DNA of 64,000 nt, taken from positions 11,541,962-11,605,961 of the forward strand of contig NC_067208.1 of assembly GCF_026262505.1 (NCBI RefSeq), written 5' to 3'. Position numbers and translations under genes: made by a program. The first letter of the stretch is position 1. Every line of letters starts with the position of its first letter. Below are positions 1 through 10,021 of the stretch, in pieces. This DNA comes from Trichomonas vaginalis G3 (Eukaryota; Parabasalia; Trichomonadida; Trichomonadidae). The notes beneath the pieces were generated by a model. That model searched no databases and was not told the origin of the DNA. It saw only the letters and a list, made by a program, of their open reading frames with translations.

Positions 1-417
1 TCCTGTTATTCGTGATATAACATTTTCAAGGTCCTCCTTTGTTAGAATTATTTGGTTCTTGCTTATAAGATTTGTCAAAAGCTTCTTATCGTCTTTGAGT
101 AAAATTGTTTGGTATAACTGAAGAAGGTAATGGTCTACGTTATCTGAAGGATTTGTTTGAACATTTGTGTAAGGATTGTCGTTGGCTTCTCTTGAAAGAA
201 TTTGGTCCAGTGGTGGATACTCTAACTTAACATCTGATGTAGCGTTAGCGTTTGAAGCTGTGTTTAAATTCACGGATTTCAGCTCTGGTTCTTTTTCTTT
301 CAAACACTCTGAACTATAGTTCTTTATGACAATATTGTTTGTCGTTCGTGAGTCAACATTTGATGTTGGTTCAATTGGAACATTAACGGCACCAGCTAAG
401 ATGGATTTGCTTCTCAT
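1..417 (-). CDS. element protein of unknown function, partial
   Basis: The reading frame is open on the minus strand from an ATG at 417 through the left edge, so the C-terminus is missing. The predicted start reads MRSKSILAGAVNVP. The visible 139 residues are polar and rich in Asn, Ser and Lys, with no recognised motif. It diverges from the plus-strand gene starting at 443 across a 25-bp A/T-rich spacer, the same head-to-head layout seen at 1725/1742 and 62503/62522. I do not recognise the family; a structural or accessory element protein is only a guess from position. Confidence 0.5.
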   Translation of the reverse strand, partial: MRSKSILAGAVNVPIEPTSNVDSRTTNNIVIKNYSSECLKEKEPELKSVNLNTASNANATSDVKLEYPPLDQILSREANDNPYTNVQTNPSDNVDHYLLQLYQTILLKDDKKLLTNLISKNQIILTKEDLENVISRITG

Positions 418-442
418 TTCATATAGAATAAAAACCTTTTAT

Positions 443-844
443 ATGTATGAAATGAACAATATACTCGACAAGGGTTTGAATGTAAAGCTAACGAATGAAA
501 ATATTGTTGAATTCACTGAGACAGGTGCTGTGTATAAAGATGTAGAACTACTGAACAAAAGAGCTAAGGGAAGAAGCAGGAACATGAACAAAGGGTGGAA
601 GCCTATAAAAATTTATGTCAATGATGGCTCAGGAGGTTCAAACATAAAGTATGCAGAAAGTTATAGAGTTTATGCTCTCAAGGTGAGAAAGCCTTCATTT
701 AAGAACAGCTATTCTAACACATATCCTCAAAAGCTAACGGATGGAGAAGTGGATGATATGAATGACAGCAAAAATATTAACAGAAATGGCGACAGAGATG
801 CATGGAATTTGTTTACCATCAGTCAATTGAAGGTTAAACTTTAA
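443..844 (+). CDS. element protein of unknown function
   Basis: About 133 residues from the ATG at 443 (MYEMNNILDKG). The frame is open further upstream, but the upstream part overlaps the divergent minus-strand gene, and 443 sits behind an A/T-rich start context like other element genes. The protein is hydrophilic, with a basic stretch (KRAKGRSRNMNKGW) and an Asp/Asn-rich C-terminal third. No family was recognised. It lies between the divergent partial gene and the ATPase and converges on the latter. Confidence 0.5.
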   Translation: MYEMNNILDKGLNVKLTNENIVEFTETGAVYKDVELLNKRAKGRSRNMNKGWKPIKIYVNDGSGGSNIKYAESYRVYALKVRKPSFKNSYSNTYPQKLTDGEVDDMNDSKNINRNGDRDAWNLFTISQLKVKL

Positions 845-906
845 AACAATGTTGGTCGTTCCATGGAATATTTTTGACTTTAATGGTATTAGTCATGATA
901 TGAATC

Positions 907-1725
907 TCAAGGTATGAACGAGGAGATGAGAGACTTATATGCTTCCCAAATTTCTTCAAAAGGTAATGTTATACCTGACTGTTTCCAAATGAGTTCAATA
1001 TCATAGCGTGAGAAACCTTGAAAGATAACGAAGTCAGTTATGAGACGTTTTATGTTTAAAGCAAGGAAACGCCATGTTTGCATAAGTATTGCTACAGTTA
1101 AATGGTAATGTCTGACTTTAGTTATGATGTTAGCTAATGGTGAGTCTGGTTTTGACACTAAACCTTTTCCGGCGAAGTCGTCACAAACGAGCAGAGTGTT
1201 TGAAGGATATTTTTTGAAGGGGTATTTTGAAAGTTTTGATAGAATGTAGTTTGTAAGTCGTTTCATATCGTAAACTCCTGAGTATTGACGTAAGTGGTGT
1301 TTGTCAATAATTCTTTCCATCTCTTCTGAAGTCTTTTGCATTCCTGACTGTATAAATTCAACGATGGCATAATATTTCCTCTTACGTCGAATGTAACGTT
1401 GAAGAAATTCAATGAGTTCACTGTCTGGAACTTTAACGACAGAGGCTTGAACTTTTGACATAAATGTTTTCGCTGTTGAGTCCATAGAGTCTGAAGTTGC
1501 TGATATAATGATTTGGTCATAATATGAGTCATTTCCTAAACGTTCTGTTATGAGTATATGACGAATGAGGTTGAATGTCTTTCCTGACCCCATCTTTCCA
1601 CAATAGAAATAAACGCCATTTGAACAGAATTCATAGTCCTTACTGAAAGGAAGAATAAGAGAACTGTTGAGCTTTTCACTGCTTTCATTCATGTCTTCAT
1701 CTACGTCATGTATTAAATGCTTCAT
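907..1725 (-). CDS. FtsK/HerA-type genome-packaging ATPase
   Basis: A 272-residue P-loop ATPase. The Walker A motif GKMGSGKT lies at about residues 43-50 and the Walker B-like stretch TLLVCDDFAG at about 178. A conserved downstream segment (ILMQTWRFLALNIKR) fits the A32/HerA-FtsK packaging ATPases of Polintons, virophages and NCLDVs. In those families the enzyme pumps DNA into the capsid. The frame looks whole from the ATG at 1725. It starts head-to-head with the penton-like gene at 1742, and the 16-bp spacer is the whole intergenic region. A second, decayed member of the same family lies in element 2 (31218-32085). Confidence 0.85.
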   Translation of the reverse strand: MKHLIHDVDEDMNESSEKLNSSLILPFSKDYEFCSNGVYFYCGKMGSGKTFNLIRHILITERLGNDSYYDQIIISATSDSMDSTAKTFMSKVQASVVKVPDSELIEFLQRYIRRKRKYYAIVEFIQSGMQKTSEEMERIIDKHHLRQYSGVYDMKRLTNYILSKLSKYPFKKYPSNTLLVCDDFAGKGLVSKPDSPLANIITKVRHYHLTVAILMQTWRFLALNIKRLITDFVIFQGFSRYDIELIWKQSGITLPFEEIWEAYKSLISSFIP

Positions 1726-1741
1726 TTTATCTCCATTAAAA
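1726..1741. promoter_or_regulatory. bidirectional start signal between ATPase and penton-like gene
   Basis: Only 16 bases (TTTATCTCCATTAAAA) separate the two divergent ATG codons. Read either way it ends in A/T-rich sequence directly at ATG (ATAAAATG to the left, TAAAAATG to the right). The pair at 62503/62522 has nearly the same spacer (ATTTTATCTATAATAAAA). That conservation between elements suggests it works as a compact two-way promoter, but this is inference from sequence alone. Confidence 0.5.
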
Positions 1742-2846
1742 ATGCAAGTCAGAAATATTCAGAATATAGCACCGAGTCTAACTGACAAGAGTATAAAGAT
1801 ATACTATGAACACGTTATGATGAAACCTACCAAAATTCAAGAAAGTCAGTATACTTATGAATATCCAAGACACTGGGTAGAGTATGTAGGAGGTGAGAAA
1901 GCTATTGAAATCAGACAAGTTCGAAGTATTCCAGCAGGAAGAACAATATTATTGAAGAACTTTAATGTTTTGAGGTATAATGATGAAACAAAGAAGCAAG
2001 ATAGTTTCCCTGTTGCTGTGTATGTGAACCTAGACACAGGAGATGACATGAAAGTTTTTAACACAAAGCTTCAAACGGTAGTGAGAGAACAACTGACTGC
2101 GGAAGGACATCCATTACCTTCAGAAGTTACCATAGCATATAATTTTGAAACAAACTCAATAGATTTTAAAGTCATCTCTGCAAAGAAGTCAGGTTTTACA
2201 TTTAATGAAGCAGATGTATATTCGAATGAAAACTTCAAAGCTATTGCATGGTTAGATAATGACGATTGCTTTAAGAAAATATTTAAATACAGTAACTCAA
2301 CGATGTCAATAGATGACCTTCGTGGAATGTTACCATCGACGTTTACAGTTGAAGGTCAGCAGGATTGCTTACAAGATTGTCAATTGGTGGTATTTGGTCT
2401 CGTGAGAACATTGTTATAAAATCCAGTATAAGTGAATTTGCTGAAGAATCTATATTATGTCTTTCAAACTACATGTATTCGCCGCCGAAGCATTATAGTA
2501 TAACAAACTTTGTCAGTAAGTTTAACATAAGACTTGTCGAACCTTCTTCAATGAAAGATGTTGTGCTACCTAAAGATGGAAAGGATGGACTCATTATTGA
2601 AATGATTTTAATTGCATATTAAATGAGTTGTTCTTGAAGGTCATTCATGATGAAATAACTGTTGTAGAAGATGTTAGCAATTGTTCAGACATTTTGAAGC
2701 GTATAGATGATATAAGAAAGAAGTTAGATAGACCGCAAAGCGGTGAGGGCGAAGCCCGTGAGAACGCTTACGTTTCATTGACTTTCTCCAGTAACGAGAA
2801 CTTTTATGAGATAATATTGAAGAGAGATGATTTTAATATGGTGTAA
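1742..2846 (+). pseudogene. penton-like (minor capsid) gene, broken
   Basis: Begins MQVRNIQNIAPSL and resembles along its length the gene at 61655-62503 of element 3: a YPRHWV/YPLRWL region, then a segment on AVYVNLD/FIVRFHIDY, and a C-terminal part matching the stretch around AVIVHASFSG. The C-terminal part has the beta-rich look of Polinton minor capsid (penton) proteins; that assignment is inference. The gene is broken, with about two breaks. It ends immediately before the next gene (TAA then ATG at 2847). Confidence 0.6.
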
Positions 2847-3371
2847 ATGGTAGCTTGGGCAGCTTTAGGCGCAATGGGAACAAAAGCATTAGCATTTGGA
2901 GCAAAAGCACTTGGAGCTTATGACGCAGTAAATAAAATGAGTGGAGGAAGGTTTCAAGACATTAGATGCAAATAAAGGGAAGATTGGAGGCTGGGTTGCA
3001 AAGAAGTTAAGATTAAATAAAATAGGGCTCATAAATAAAGCATCCAATTTGGTTGCGACTGAGTCAGAAAATGCTTTAGGAAAGGACGATGAGTTTGCAA
3101 AACACGCAAAAGACTTTAATGACCAGATGAAAGGTGAAACAATGCATTTAAATAGATTCGATGGAACTAAAGAAAATGTTTCTTCTCCACCAGTAGTTCT
3201 TCCGTATGGTCCCTATGGAATGTATGGAAACCCTTATGAACGACCATTTGACCCATTGACTGGTGGAAGTAACTGGTATCATTACGGACGAAGAAAAAGA
3301 CAGTCAAGTTGGAGACAGACGTGAAGAAAGCAACTAAAAAGAAACCAAGGAAGAGAGTTATAAAGCAATGA
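2847..3371 (+). pseudogene. pVI-like hydrophobic/basic virion protein gene, broken
   Basis: It starts at the ATG touching the previous stop. The N-terminal part is Ala/Gly-rich and hydrophobic (AALGAMGTKALAFGAKALG). The middle is charged, and the end is strongly basic with many Lys and Arg. This make-up resembles adenovirus pVI/pX-type minor proteins. Two motifs fit the adenain-type cleavage consensus (M/I/L)xGG-x: MSGG-R and LTGG-S. No protease is seen in the visible part. The gene is broken, with about two breaks. Confidence 0.45.
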
Positions 3372-3495
3372 ATTCAACAGGTTAGAAATGAGGGTAGAAA
3401 TGAGGTTAGATCTACCTTCTACCCTAAATTTAAATGGATGTTTTCATACGTGTGAGGGTGGTGATATCATTAATTTTTAAGTTTATTTTTATATA

Positions 3496-3822
3496 ATGAC
3501 GAAAACTATTGAGATAACAAACTACAACGGTCATGAGTTCAAGAATTTGTTCTTCGTTCCTCGTGAAAATACATTCTATCAGATACGAGGGAGAAAGGGT
3601 AAAGTTAGTTTGAGCGTTTATGAAGGAATGAAGAATGGAAAGTTTATACAAGCATACGATACAAACGGTAAACGTGTTTCATTAGCTTTGTCAAAACTTA
3701 CTAACATTTATTTTGACAGTGATTTTGACTCTGACGATTGGAGCGACAGCAGCGATACTGAAGAATATGAACTATTGTGTGAAGCACAGCAATGGGAAGA
3801 GTTGCAATACTTTTGTAAGTGA
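3496..3822 (+). CDS. small acidic element protein
   Basis: A 108-residue frame starting right after TTTTTATATA at an ATG, in keeping with other element genes. The N-terminal 70 residues are basic and beta-prone (FKNLFFVPRENTFYQIRGRKG). The C-terminal 35 are acidic and Ser/Asp-rich (FDSDFDSDDWSDSSDTEE). It is the last gene before the right terminus. No family was recognised; the split charge may suggest binding to nucleic acid and a partner, but that is a guess. Confidence 0.5.
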   Translation: MTKTIEITNYNGHEFKNLFFVPRENTFYQIRGRKGKVSLSVYEGMKNGKFIQAYDTNGKRVSLALSKLTNIYFDSDFDSDDWSDSSDTEEYELLCEAQQWEELQYFCK

Positions 3823-3979
3823 GAACTTTTATTTTTACAGTAGTGAAGTCGTTTGTGAAAACGTTAGTGAGGTGAAGTGGTTGGCGGCTTTGTAAATATT
3901 TAAGGTTAAGTTGGTGTTGTCGTTTGTGTTGTAAAATATACGTTAATGGTTTTGTAAAGTGTCAAATTCACATATCAGG

Positions 3980-4013
3980 TGTAAGGAGGCTCGCAGTGCC
4001 TCTGTACACGACT
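3980..4013. repeat. right terminal repeat of element 1 with dyad
   Basis: A GC-rich island in AT-rich DNA. The dyad GGCTC-GCA-GTGCC at 3988-4000 corresponds to GGCAC-GAA-GTGCC at the right end of element 2 (33107-33119) and GGCGC-GTT-GCGCC at the left ends of elements 2 and 3. The last bases CGACT align with CCACT of element 2. The partner repeat is outside the window, so the inverted nature is inferred from homology. Confidence 0.6.
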
Positions 4014-4027
4014 TAGGTATACTAACT

Positions 4028-4229
4028 CTTACTTAGTACTTTTAAAGTTAATTTCAGAAAAAATTTGACACAATGGTATCCGGCACATACAAGTGGTGTA
4101 CAACCAAAATATAAGTTGGTTTAAACATATATTGCTATATCTCATGATCTTACTTAGTACTTTTAAAGTTAATTTCAGAAAAAATTTGACACAATGGTAT
4201 CCGGCACATACAAGTGGTGTACAACCAAA
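4028..4229. repeat. 81-bp direct repeat (4028-4108 and 4149-4229)
   Basis: The 81 bases from CTTACTTAGT to CAACCAAA occur twice with no difference that I can see, offset by 121 bp and separated by 40 unrelated bases. The first copy begins 14 bp after the end of element 1; the second runs into the open frame of a host gene fragment. It is not a target-site duplication (far too long). It looks like a recent local duplication at the element-host border. Confidence 0.8.
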
Positions 4230-4500
4230 TCTTCGACTCGATGAACTTGTCATCGAGTTATATTCCAGTGTTGTTCCTTCATTCCTGATTAAGTTGCAAA
4301 TTAAAGGTCTGGATTCAGAGAGAAGTGTTAAAGTTATCAAAAAAGTCACAAGAGATTTCGAAGAAATGACACAATTTAAAAAAGTCGAATGCATCAGTAT
4401 GCTTGAAGCTGTTCAGAAAGGTCTGAAAAATGATACACTTGATCCCAACATTGTTTACTCAACATTAAAAATATTATTGCAAAGAAAATATTTGATTTAA
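4150..4500 (+). pseudogene. 3' fragment of a host gene
   Basis: The frame is open to the TAA at 4498-4500 and ends LKILLQRKYLI. About 90 residues after the direct repeat look like real coding sequence: helical and charged, with LQIKGLDSERSVKVIKKVTRDF. There is no convincing ATG; the longest open frame begins at a GTG. The 5' end adjoins the repeat and element 1, so the gene was probably cut by the insertion or the rearrangement. The family was not recognised. Confidence 0.45.
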
Positions 4501-5870
4501 TAAACATTTAATTTATTATAATTAATTTTTTATTACAGTATAGTAAAAAATGCTATAAATAAATTATTATATTTTATTAAAATGTGACTTTTAATAGTAA
4601 GTGAATAAAATAAATCAGGAATTGGGAAAGAAATAAGGTTAATTAAAAATAATGAAAATTACAAGTTTAAGGTTAATGAAAAGTGACAATGGGCGAGTTT
4701 GTCCCCCACTCATATATCTTTAAAAAGTCTGTATATGGTATGGAAAAATCAATTGAATAAATGAAATGTTTATTCTTAAATAAGGTTGTTTCAATACTAT
4801 ATATTGTTTCAATATAGAATTGCGCAACTAAAAAAAACTATTTGTTATTCTGAGCACCATGTTCAACTAAAAATTTGATTGCAATACTAAACATTATTAT
4901 ACATTGAGAAATGTTTCAATATTAAAAAAGAAAATGTAATAAAACAAAAAGGTGACCAAACTATTTTTTGAAAGTCCGCCATAACTTTAATGGTACTATT
5001 TCAGCGTGTACAATGAATACAAAAATTCTAAGAGTGCCACATAAAATAGTACTTTAGACTTGAGTTAATGCTACCAAGCAAATGTTAAAAAGATGACTTT
5101 AGTGTTTTGATAATCAAAGATTAAAATCATTATTGTCTAAATCAATAATCATAACGACAGAAGTTAATGTTTTTTCATCAGTGCTTTAAATCCACTTTTA
5201 AAAGTATACCTCAAAAATCAAAATATCAAAAAAAATTGGCCGATAGGTTTGGCTTTAATTTTTGTCTGCTTTTATGATTTGATATGGATGTTATAATTTT
5301 AAAAGTTGAGCCAAATTCACCAATAGATTTTTGAGATTTGCAAATACTCAATAATTTTCAGCGTGTTATCTTTTATTAAAAGAACTATTTGGTTTCAGTA
5401 TCATATAAATTGATATTTACTTTCTATTTGAACCTTCATTTAGCTAATGATTTAATAATACAGATTTCATCTAGTCCTTATAAGAGAATTTTGAATTTGT
5501 TATAATAAAAAAACAAACAGATATAGCTTACACTTCTATAATAAAGATACCTTTTATAGAAATCAGTATGAAATGTGTTTTGGCTTATTGGAAGCATATC
5601 AGACATAATCGCCATAATCAAAAAATCTATATACCCAATAAGTAATAAATTTGTCGATATAGATTTTCCATAAAATTAGTTTTTAGTCTGATCTTAAAAT
5701 AAATTTAATTTTTTATAAAAAAAATCACAGTTAAAAGTACCTTTTTAGTAGCTCGAAATCCTGTTGGTGGATTTCGGGCGTACTTCAAAATTAGCTTTTC
5801 TTCTACATATGCAAGCTATATTTTAAATATGGGGCAAATCAGATCGGCGAAAGGAGTTTAGTTACCTTTT
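4501..5870. other. AT-rich intergenic DNA with an ankyrin relic
   Basis: No gene was found. A 40-bp stretch at about 4853-4892 (GAGCACCATGTTCAACTAAA onward) matches part of the ankyrin units at 6091-7070 and is the most distant relic of that gene. A short dyad, CGAAATCC-TGTTGGT-GGATTTCG, lies at about 5755-5777. The rest is low-complexity A/T sequence. Confidence 0.5.
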
Positions 5871-7140
5871 AAAACAATGAGAAATGTGAAAAGAAAGAGA
5901 ATGTCATAAAACAATGAGAAATATGATAAGAAAGAGAATGCAATAAAACGATGATAAATATGGAAAGAAAGAGAATCAAATAAAATAATGATAAATACGA
6001 AAAGAAAAGTAATGTAATAAACTAATGATAAATATGAAAAGAAAGAGAATGTTTTAAAACAATGATAAATATGAAAAGAAAGAGAATAAAGTTCATGTTA
6101 ACATCAGCACCATGTTCAACTAAAAATTTCACGATTTCTATTGAATTAGCTTTGATTGCAATACTAAGAGGGCATTCATTAACATAGAGAGAATGAAATA
6201 AAGCAATGATAAATATAAAGAGAAAAAGAACGTAATAAAACGATGATAAATATGGAAATAAAGAGAATTCTATAAAGCAATGTTAAATATGAAAAGAAGG
6301 AAATTGTAATAAAATAGTGATAAATATGAAAAGAAAGATAATTCTATAAAACAATGATAAATATGAAAAGAAAGAGAATGAGTTTAATGTTAACATTAGC
6401 ACCATGTTCAACTAAAAATTTCATAACTTTCATTGAATTAGCTTTGAATGCAATACTAAGAGGGCATTCATTAATATAGAGAGAACTTTATTATACAATG
6501 ATAAATATGGAAAGAAAAATAACGTCATAAAACAATGATAAATCTCGAAAGAAAGAAAATCTCATAAAACAAAGGCAAATATGAAGAAAAAGATAATGTA
6601 ATAAAACAATGATAAATACCGACATAATGGATTTTATAAAGCAATTAAAAATATTAAAAGAAAGAGAATGTCATGAAATAATGATAAATATGAAAAGAAA
6701 GAGAATAAGTTTCATGTTAACATCAGCACCATGTTCAACTAAAAATTTCACAATTTCTATTGAATTAGCTTTGATTGCAATACTAAGAGGGGAATCATTA
6801 ACATAGAGAGAACTTCATTATACAATGATAAATGTGAAATGAATGAGAATGTAATAAAACAATGATAAATATAAAAAGAAAGATAATTTCATAAAGTAAT
6901 GATAAATATGAAAAGAAAGAAAATCTCATAAAATAATGATAAATATGAAATGAAAGAGAATAATTTGTTTGTTAACATCAGCACCATGCTCAACTAAATA
7001 TTTCGCAATTTCCATTGAATTAACTCTGATTGCAATATTAAGAGGACATTCATTAATATTGAGAGAAATTGATTCAACAATAAAAAATATGCAAAGAAAG
7101 AGAATCCCATAAAATGATGATTAATATGAAAAGAAAGAGA
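5871..7140. repeat. 37-bp minisatellite interleaved with ankyrin units
   Basis: The unit is close to ATAAAACAATGATAAATATG followed by AAAAGAAAGAGAATGTA. Successive copies at 5871, 5908 and 5945 give an exact period of 37 bp. Arrays of about five to eight degenerate copies alternate with four ankyrin-coding segments (6091-6192, 6381-6485, 6708-6813, 6962-7070). Since 37 is not a multiple of three, each insertion of an odd number of units shifts the ankyrin frame. The array also supplies the final residues of the upstream protein. Confidence 0.85.
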
Positions 7141-7958
7141 TTATAAGTTTTGTTGATATTTTCTCCATTAGAAAGTAAATAAGAAGCAATATCATAATTT
7201 CCGAAATACATACTTTCTGCAATTGAATCAGGACTTTGACCAAAATTTAATTTAAGATAGTTAGCAATTTCATTGTTTCGATATTTCAATGCTGTATTTA
7301 TCATTTTATCAAATGATTTACCTTCCTCTATCATTTGCATAAAAATGATTTTATTTCCGCCTTGAACAGCATATTTTTCGGAGTATTCAGTGAATTGAGC
7401 ACCCATATTTTTCAAATAATTGAAACATAATTCTGATCCATATTTAATTGCACAATTAAGGGGTGTAATTTCATAATTTATTTTCTTATTAATATCAAGA
7501 TTTGGGAATTTACTCTTAAGGTCATCAACTTTATTCCATGCAATATAGTATAAAGGAGATTCTGTTGGATATATATTGAGAATTTTTTCTTCTTTCTTTA
7601 TAGGACTGAAATGTTCAAATTTGAAACCTTTGTAATGTAGAAGTGTCGTTAATTTCACATTTTCCGGTTTTATGATGCATGAGAATTCGTTTAATATCTT
7701 TTCGTAAAGTTCTGCTAATAATTTAATATCTTTATCACGAAGTTGTGAAATAATATCAATCAAGTGAAGTGACATTTGGATAGATATTTTGTTATTTGTA
7801 ATGAATTCTATAATTTGTGAATATATACGTAGAATATTATTGGAATTGATATCCCAAATCTTTTTTGATGCTTGATTAGGATATTCAAATGCTTCAATTG
7901 GCTTGATGTCACTAAAATCGAATTCAGTTTCATTATTTGACTGCTCAGAACTTAACAT
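6091..7958 (-). pseudogene. DUF3447/ankyrin-repeat gene, 3' half decayed
   Basis: From the ATG at 7958 the first ~270 residues are a typical DUF3447-type helical N-terminal region followed by an ankyrin repeat (YFGNYDIASYLLSNGENINK). The frame then runs into the 37-bp minisatellite and stops at 7074 with a hydrophobic tail that is simply translated satellite. Four further ankyrin units lie downstream on the same strand (they read, for example, ECPLSIAIKANSIEIVKFLV), each stranded between satellite blocks. The 5' part could still make a 294-residue protein. The most economical reading is a once longer ankyrin gene broken by satellite growth. Ankyrin proteins of this kind are abundant in trichomonads; the specific partner is unknown. 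Confidence 0.65.
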
Positions 7959-8039
7959 ATTTGATCCTAATCCAAAAAAAAGCTATCGTTAATCCTACAT
8001 CATCAAATTTTGAATAGTTTACGTTGAATTTTTTTAATT

Positions 8040-9590
8040 AATGAGGACTGAATAAAACTCATCAAAAATTATAACTCGTCCTGGATGTGCATTTCATATT
8101 CTTGTGCAGGATATGGATTCTGATTGAAGATATAATTTTGGCTAATCCATATAAATTGTGTGACTTGTGCATAAAATGATTGAAGTTATCATGGAGATAT
8201 CTGAGGCAAAGAATCTGATCGGTCATTGATATTTCTCAAGAATCAAATAAAATTTATGAAGCACAGACTATAGTTTGAACATGTATAAATGGCACAGTTC
8301 AATTTTATATGTGAAAGATAATAAGAATGTGCTGTGATATCTATATTTTATCCTATATGAGTCATGAAATATGAAAAATGTCACATTATCATTGTATTAT
8401 GTTTAATGAACAGAGATTATTTTTAGGATGTTCAGAATAAGATCGTTTCAAATGTTCCTCATCTTAGGTACTTGTTGTTGTATTGTACCCCCAGAAGAAG
8501 AACAAAGACTTCAATCAACTTCTGATTGAAGAAGAAAATCTTAAAAGACTCTCACAAGCAGTCTATCCGATGAAGATCAAAGATAACAATCTGCTTGTGA
8601 TTTATAGCTCTTATGCTTTATCAAGTAAATATCATGTATGTTTTATATTACTAAACTATATATAGCGATATTGACACATATAAACAATCATTTACACATT
8701 TTGATTTTCATATTTTATGAATCTCACAAATCTCTCAGATATCAAATATTTGAGCATAATCACATCATATATAATCCAGATTTTCATATTCCAAACTCTT
8801 TCAAAATCCCTTCTGATGCAATTTCGCATTAAATCTAACTTTATGGTCTGAGACAATATACTTAGTTTAATAATTTTTAACTGGTTTCAGGTCGAAATCC
8901 GAAGTTTTGTTCGATAAAACTGGGGAAAAAAAGGCCAAAAATGGAAATGGCTTTGTCACAGCACAAAATGATCATAGGGCCGAACAAAACTCATCAAAAA
9001 TTCTAATTAATTGATGCGGTGAATTACATGAGCTTGTTCATGGCACAGATAGATATTGAAGATATATTTTTTGAGATTCGGATAAATTTATGCTACTCAT
9101 AGATTCAATGATTGAAAATATCTTGGATATCGATATGACATATGTTATGGTCGATCTATCTAAGGTTGAATGAATCATTAAAGATTCAAAAAACTAAAAT
9201 ATCAGAGAAATCATATAATAATCATATGAAACAATCGTATATAATGAGAAGTTAACAATTGCGCTGTGATATATATATTTATATTTGTTTGTATGAAAAG
9301 GTAATTCTTTAAAATACAATAAGAGGAAATGTAAATACTGTCAGATGAAAATAAAACTATTAGATGATGTGTTGAGGCTTCAAAAACTCTTAAGAAAGTC
9401 TTTTAGGAATGATGCTGATTTTTGATTTTGTTCCTCATCTGATGTACTTGTTGAGGTACTGTATCATTGATGAGGAACAAAGACTCCAAAGACTCTTAAG
9501 AACAATCATTGAAGATAATTTTGGACCATCAGTTGCTGAATGAACTTTTTGTTCCTCATCTGAGGTACATGTTGAGGTGTTGTATCTCGC
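8040..9590. repeat. diverged direct duplication in a gene-free stretch
   Basis: Two halves about 940 bp apart carry the same ordered landmarks. These are AAAACTCATCAAAAATT (8056 and 8988), ATTGAAGATATA (8126 and 9056), ATGATTGAA-TATC (8177 and 9109), and TTCCTCATCT-GGTACTTGTTG-TATTGTA (8456 and 9432), the last with a third copy at 9551. Similarity is patchy, so the event is old. No protein-coding signal persists through either half. Confidence 0.55.
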
Positions 9591-9878
9591 AAATAATTTG
9601 AAATTAATCAAAACTACAAGAAAAAAGTGACAAGATTTTGAATAGAATTTAGATAATATTTTACTACTTAATGGAATCAAAAGAGAAGATGTTAGTCTAA
9701 AAAAGCGTTTTCGAAGGGATAAATCACCTCCATTTGAAACATCATTAGTCGTTTTATTTATAGTTATGGGAAGGCGCTTTGGAACTTGAAATCGATGTTC
9801 AATTTGCTTTTTTTTCATTAAATGAGAATCTTTATTTTTGTCTTGAACATTTTTCAATTTCCTATCTTTTAAATCCAT
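9435..9878 (-). CDS. doubtful short ORF
   Basis: 147 residues from an ATG at 9878. The N-terminus is basic (KDRKLKNVQDKNKD, then HLMKKKQIEHRFQVPKR). The C-terminal 45 residues come from the diverged repeat described above and carry no sign of constraint. No motif was recognised. It is listed only because the first 90 residues have plausible codon use; it may equally be chance or a gene relic. Confidence 0.2.
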   Translation of the reverse strand: MDLKDRKLKNVQDKNKDSHLMKKKQIEHRFQVPKRLPITINKTTNDVSNGGDLSLRKRFFRLTSSLLIPLSSKILSKFYSKSCHFFLVVLINFKLFARYNTSTCTSDEEQKVHSATDGPKLSSMIVLKSLWSLCSSSMIQYLNKYIR

Positions 9879-10021
9879 ATTTTAAAAATTATCAAGAACA
9901 AAAATTTTCCGATTTACCCTTCAAATGGGTCAAATCAATTGTGCCATGTTTGGTGATTTTAAATATGTTTGGTTTCAAAAATGCTCATAATATGAACAAA
10001 AAAACAAAATAACTAATAATC

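Larger units (their letters stand above)
1..4013. mobile_element. Polinton-like element 1, right-hand part
   Basis: This is the right-hand part of a Polinton/Maverick-type virus-like element; its left end lies outside the window. Parts seen: a packaging ATPase, a penton-like capsid protein, a small hydrophobic/basic pVI-like protein, three genes of unknown role, and a terminal GC-rich dyad. The right end is placed at 4013 by aligning the last 32 bases with the terminal repeat of element 2: the core hairpin and the final CGACT/CCACT line up. It is broken, with roughly three to five breaks in the visible part. It is probably older than element 3 because more genes are decayed. Confidence 0.8.

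Noticed and set aside
4093-4230. Upstream extension of the host gene fragment to 4093
   Set aside because: It starts with GTG and runs through the direct repeat; that part is unlikely to be native coding sequence.
8483-8832. Two ~60-codon ORFs
   Set aside because: They fall in the diverged duplication and lack any conserved counterpart in the other half.
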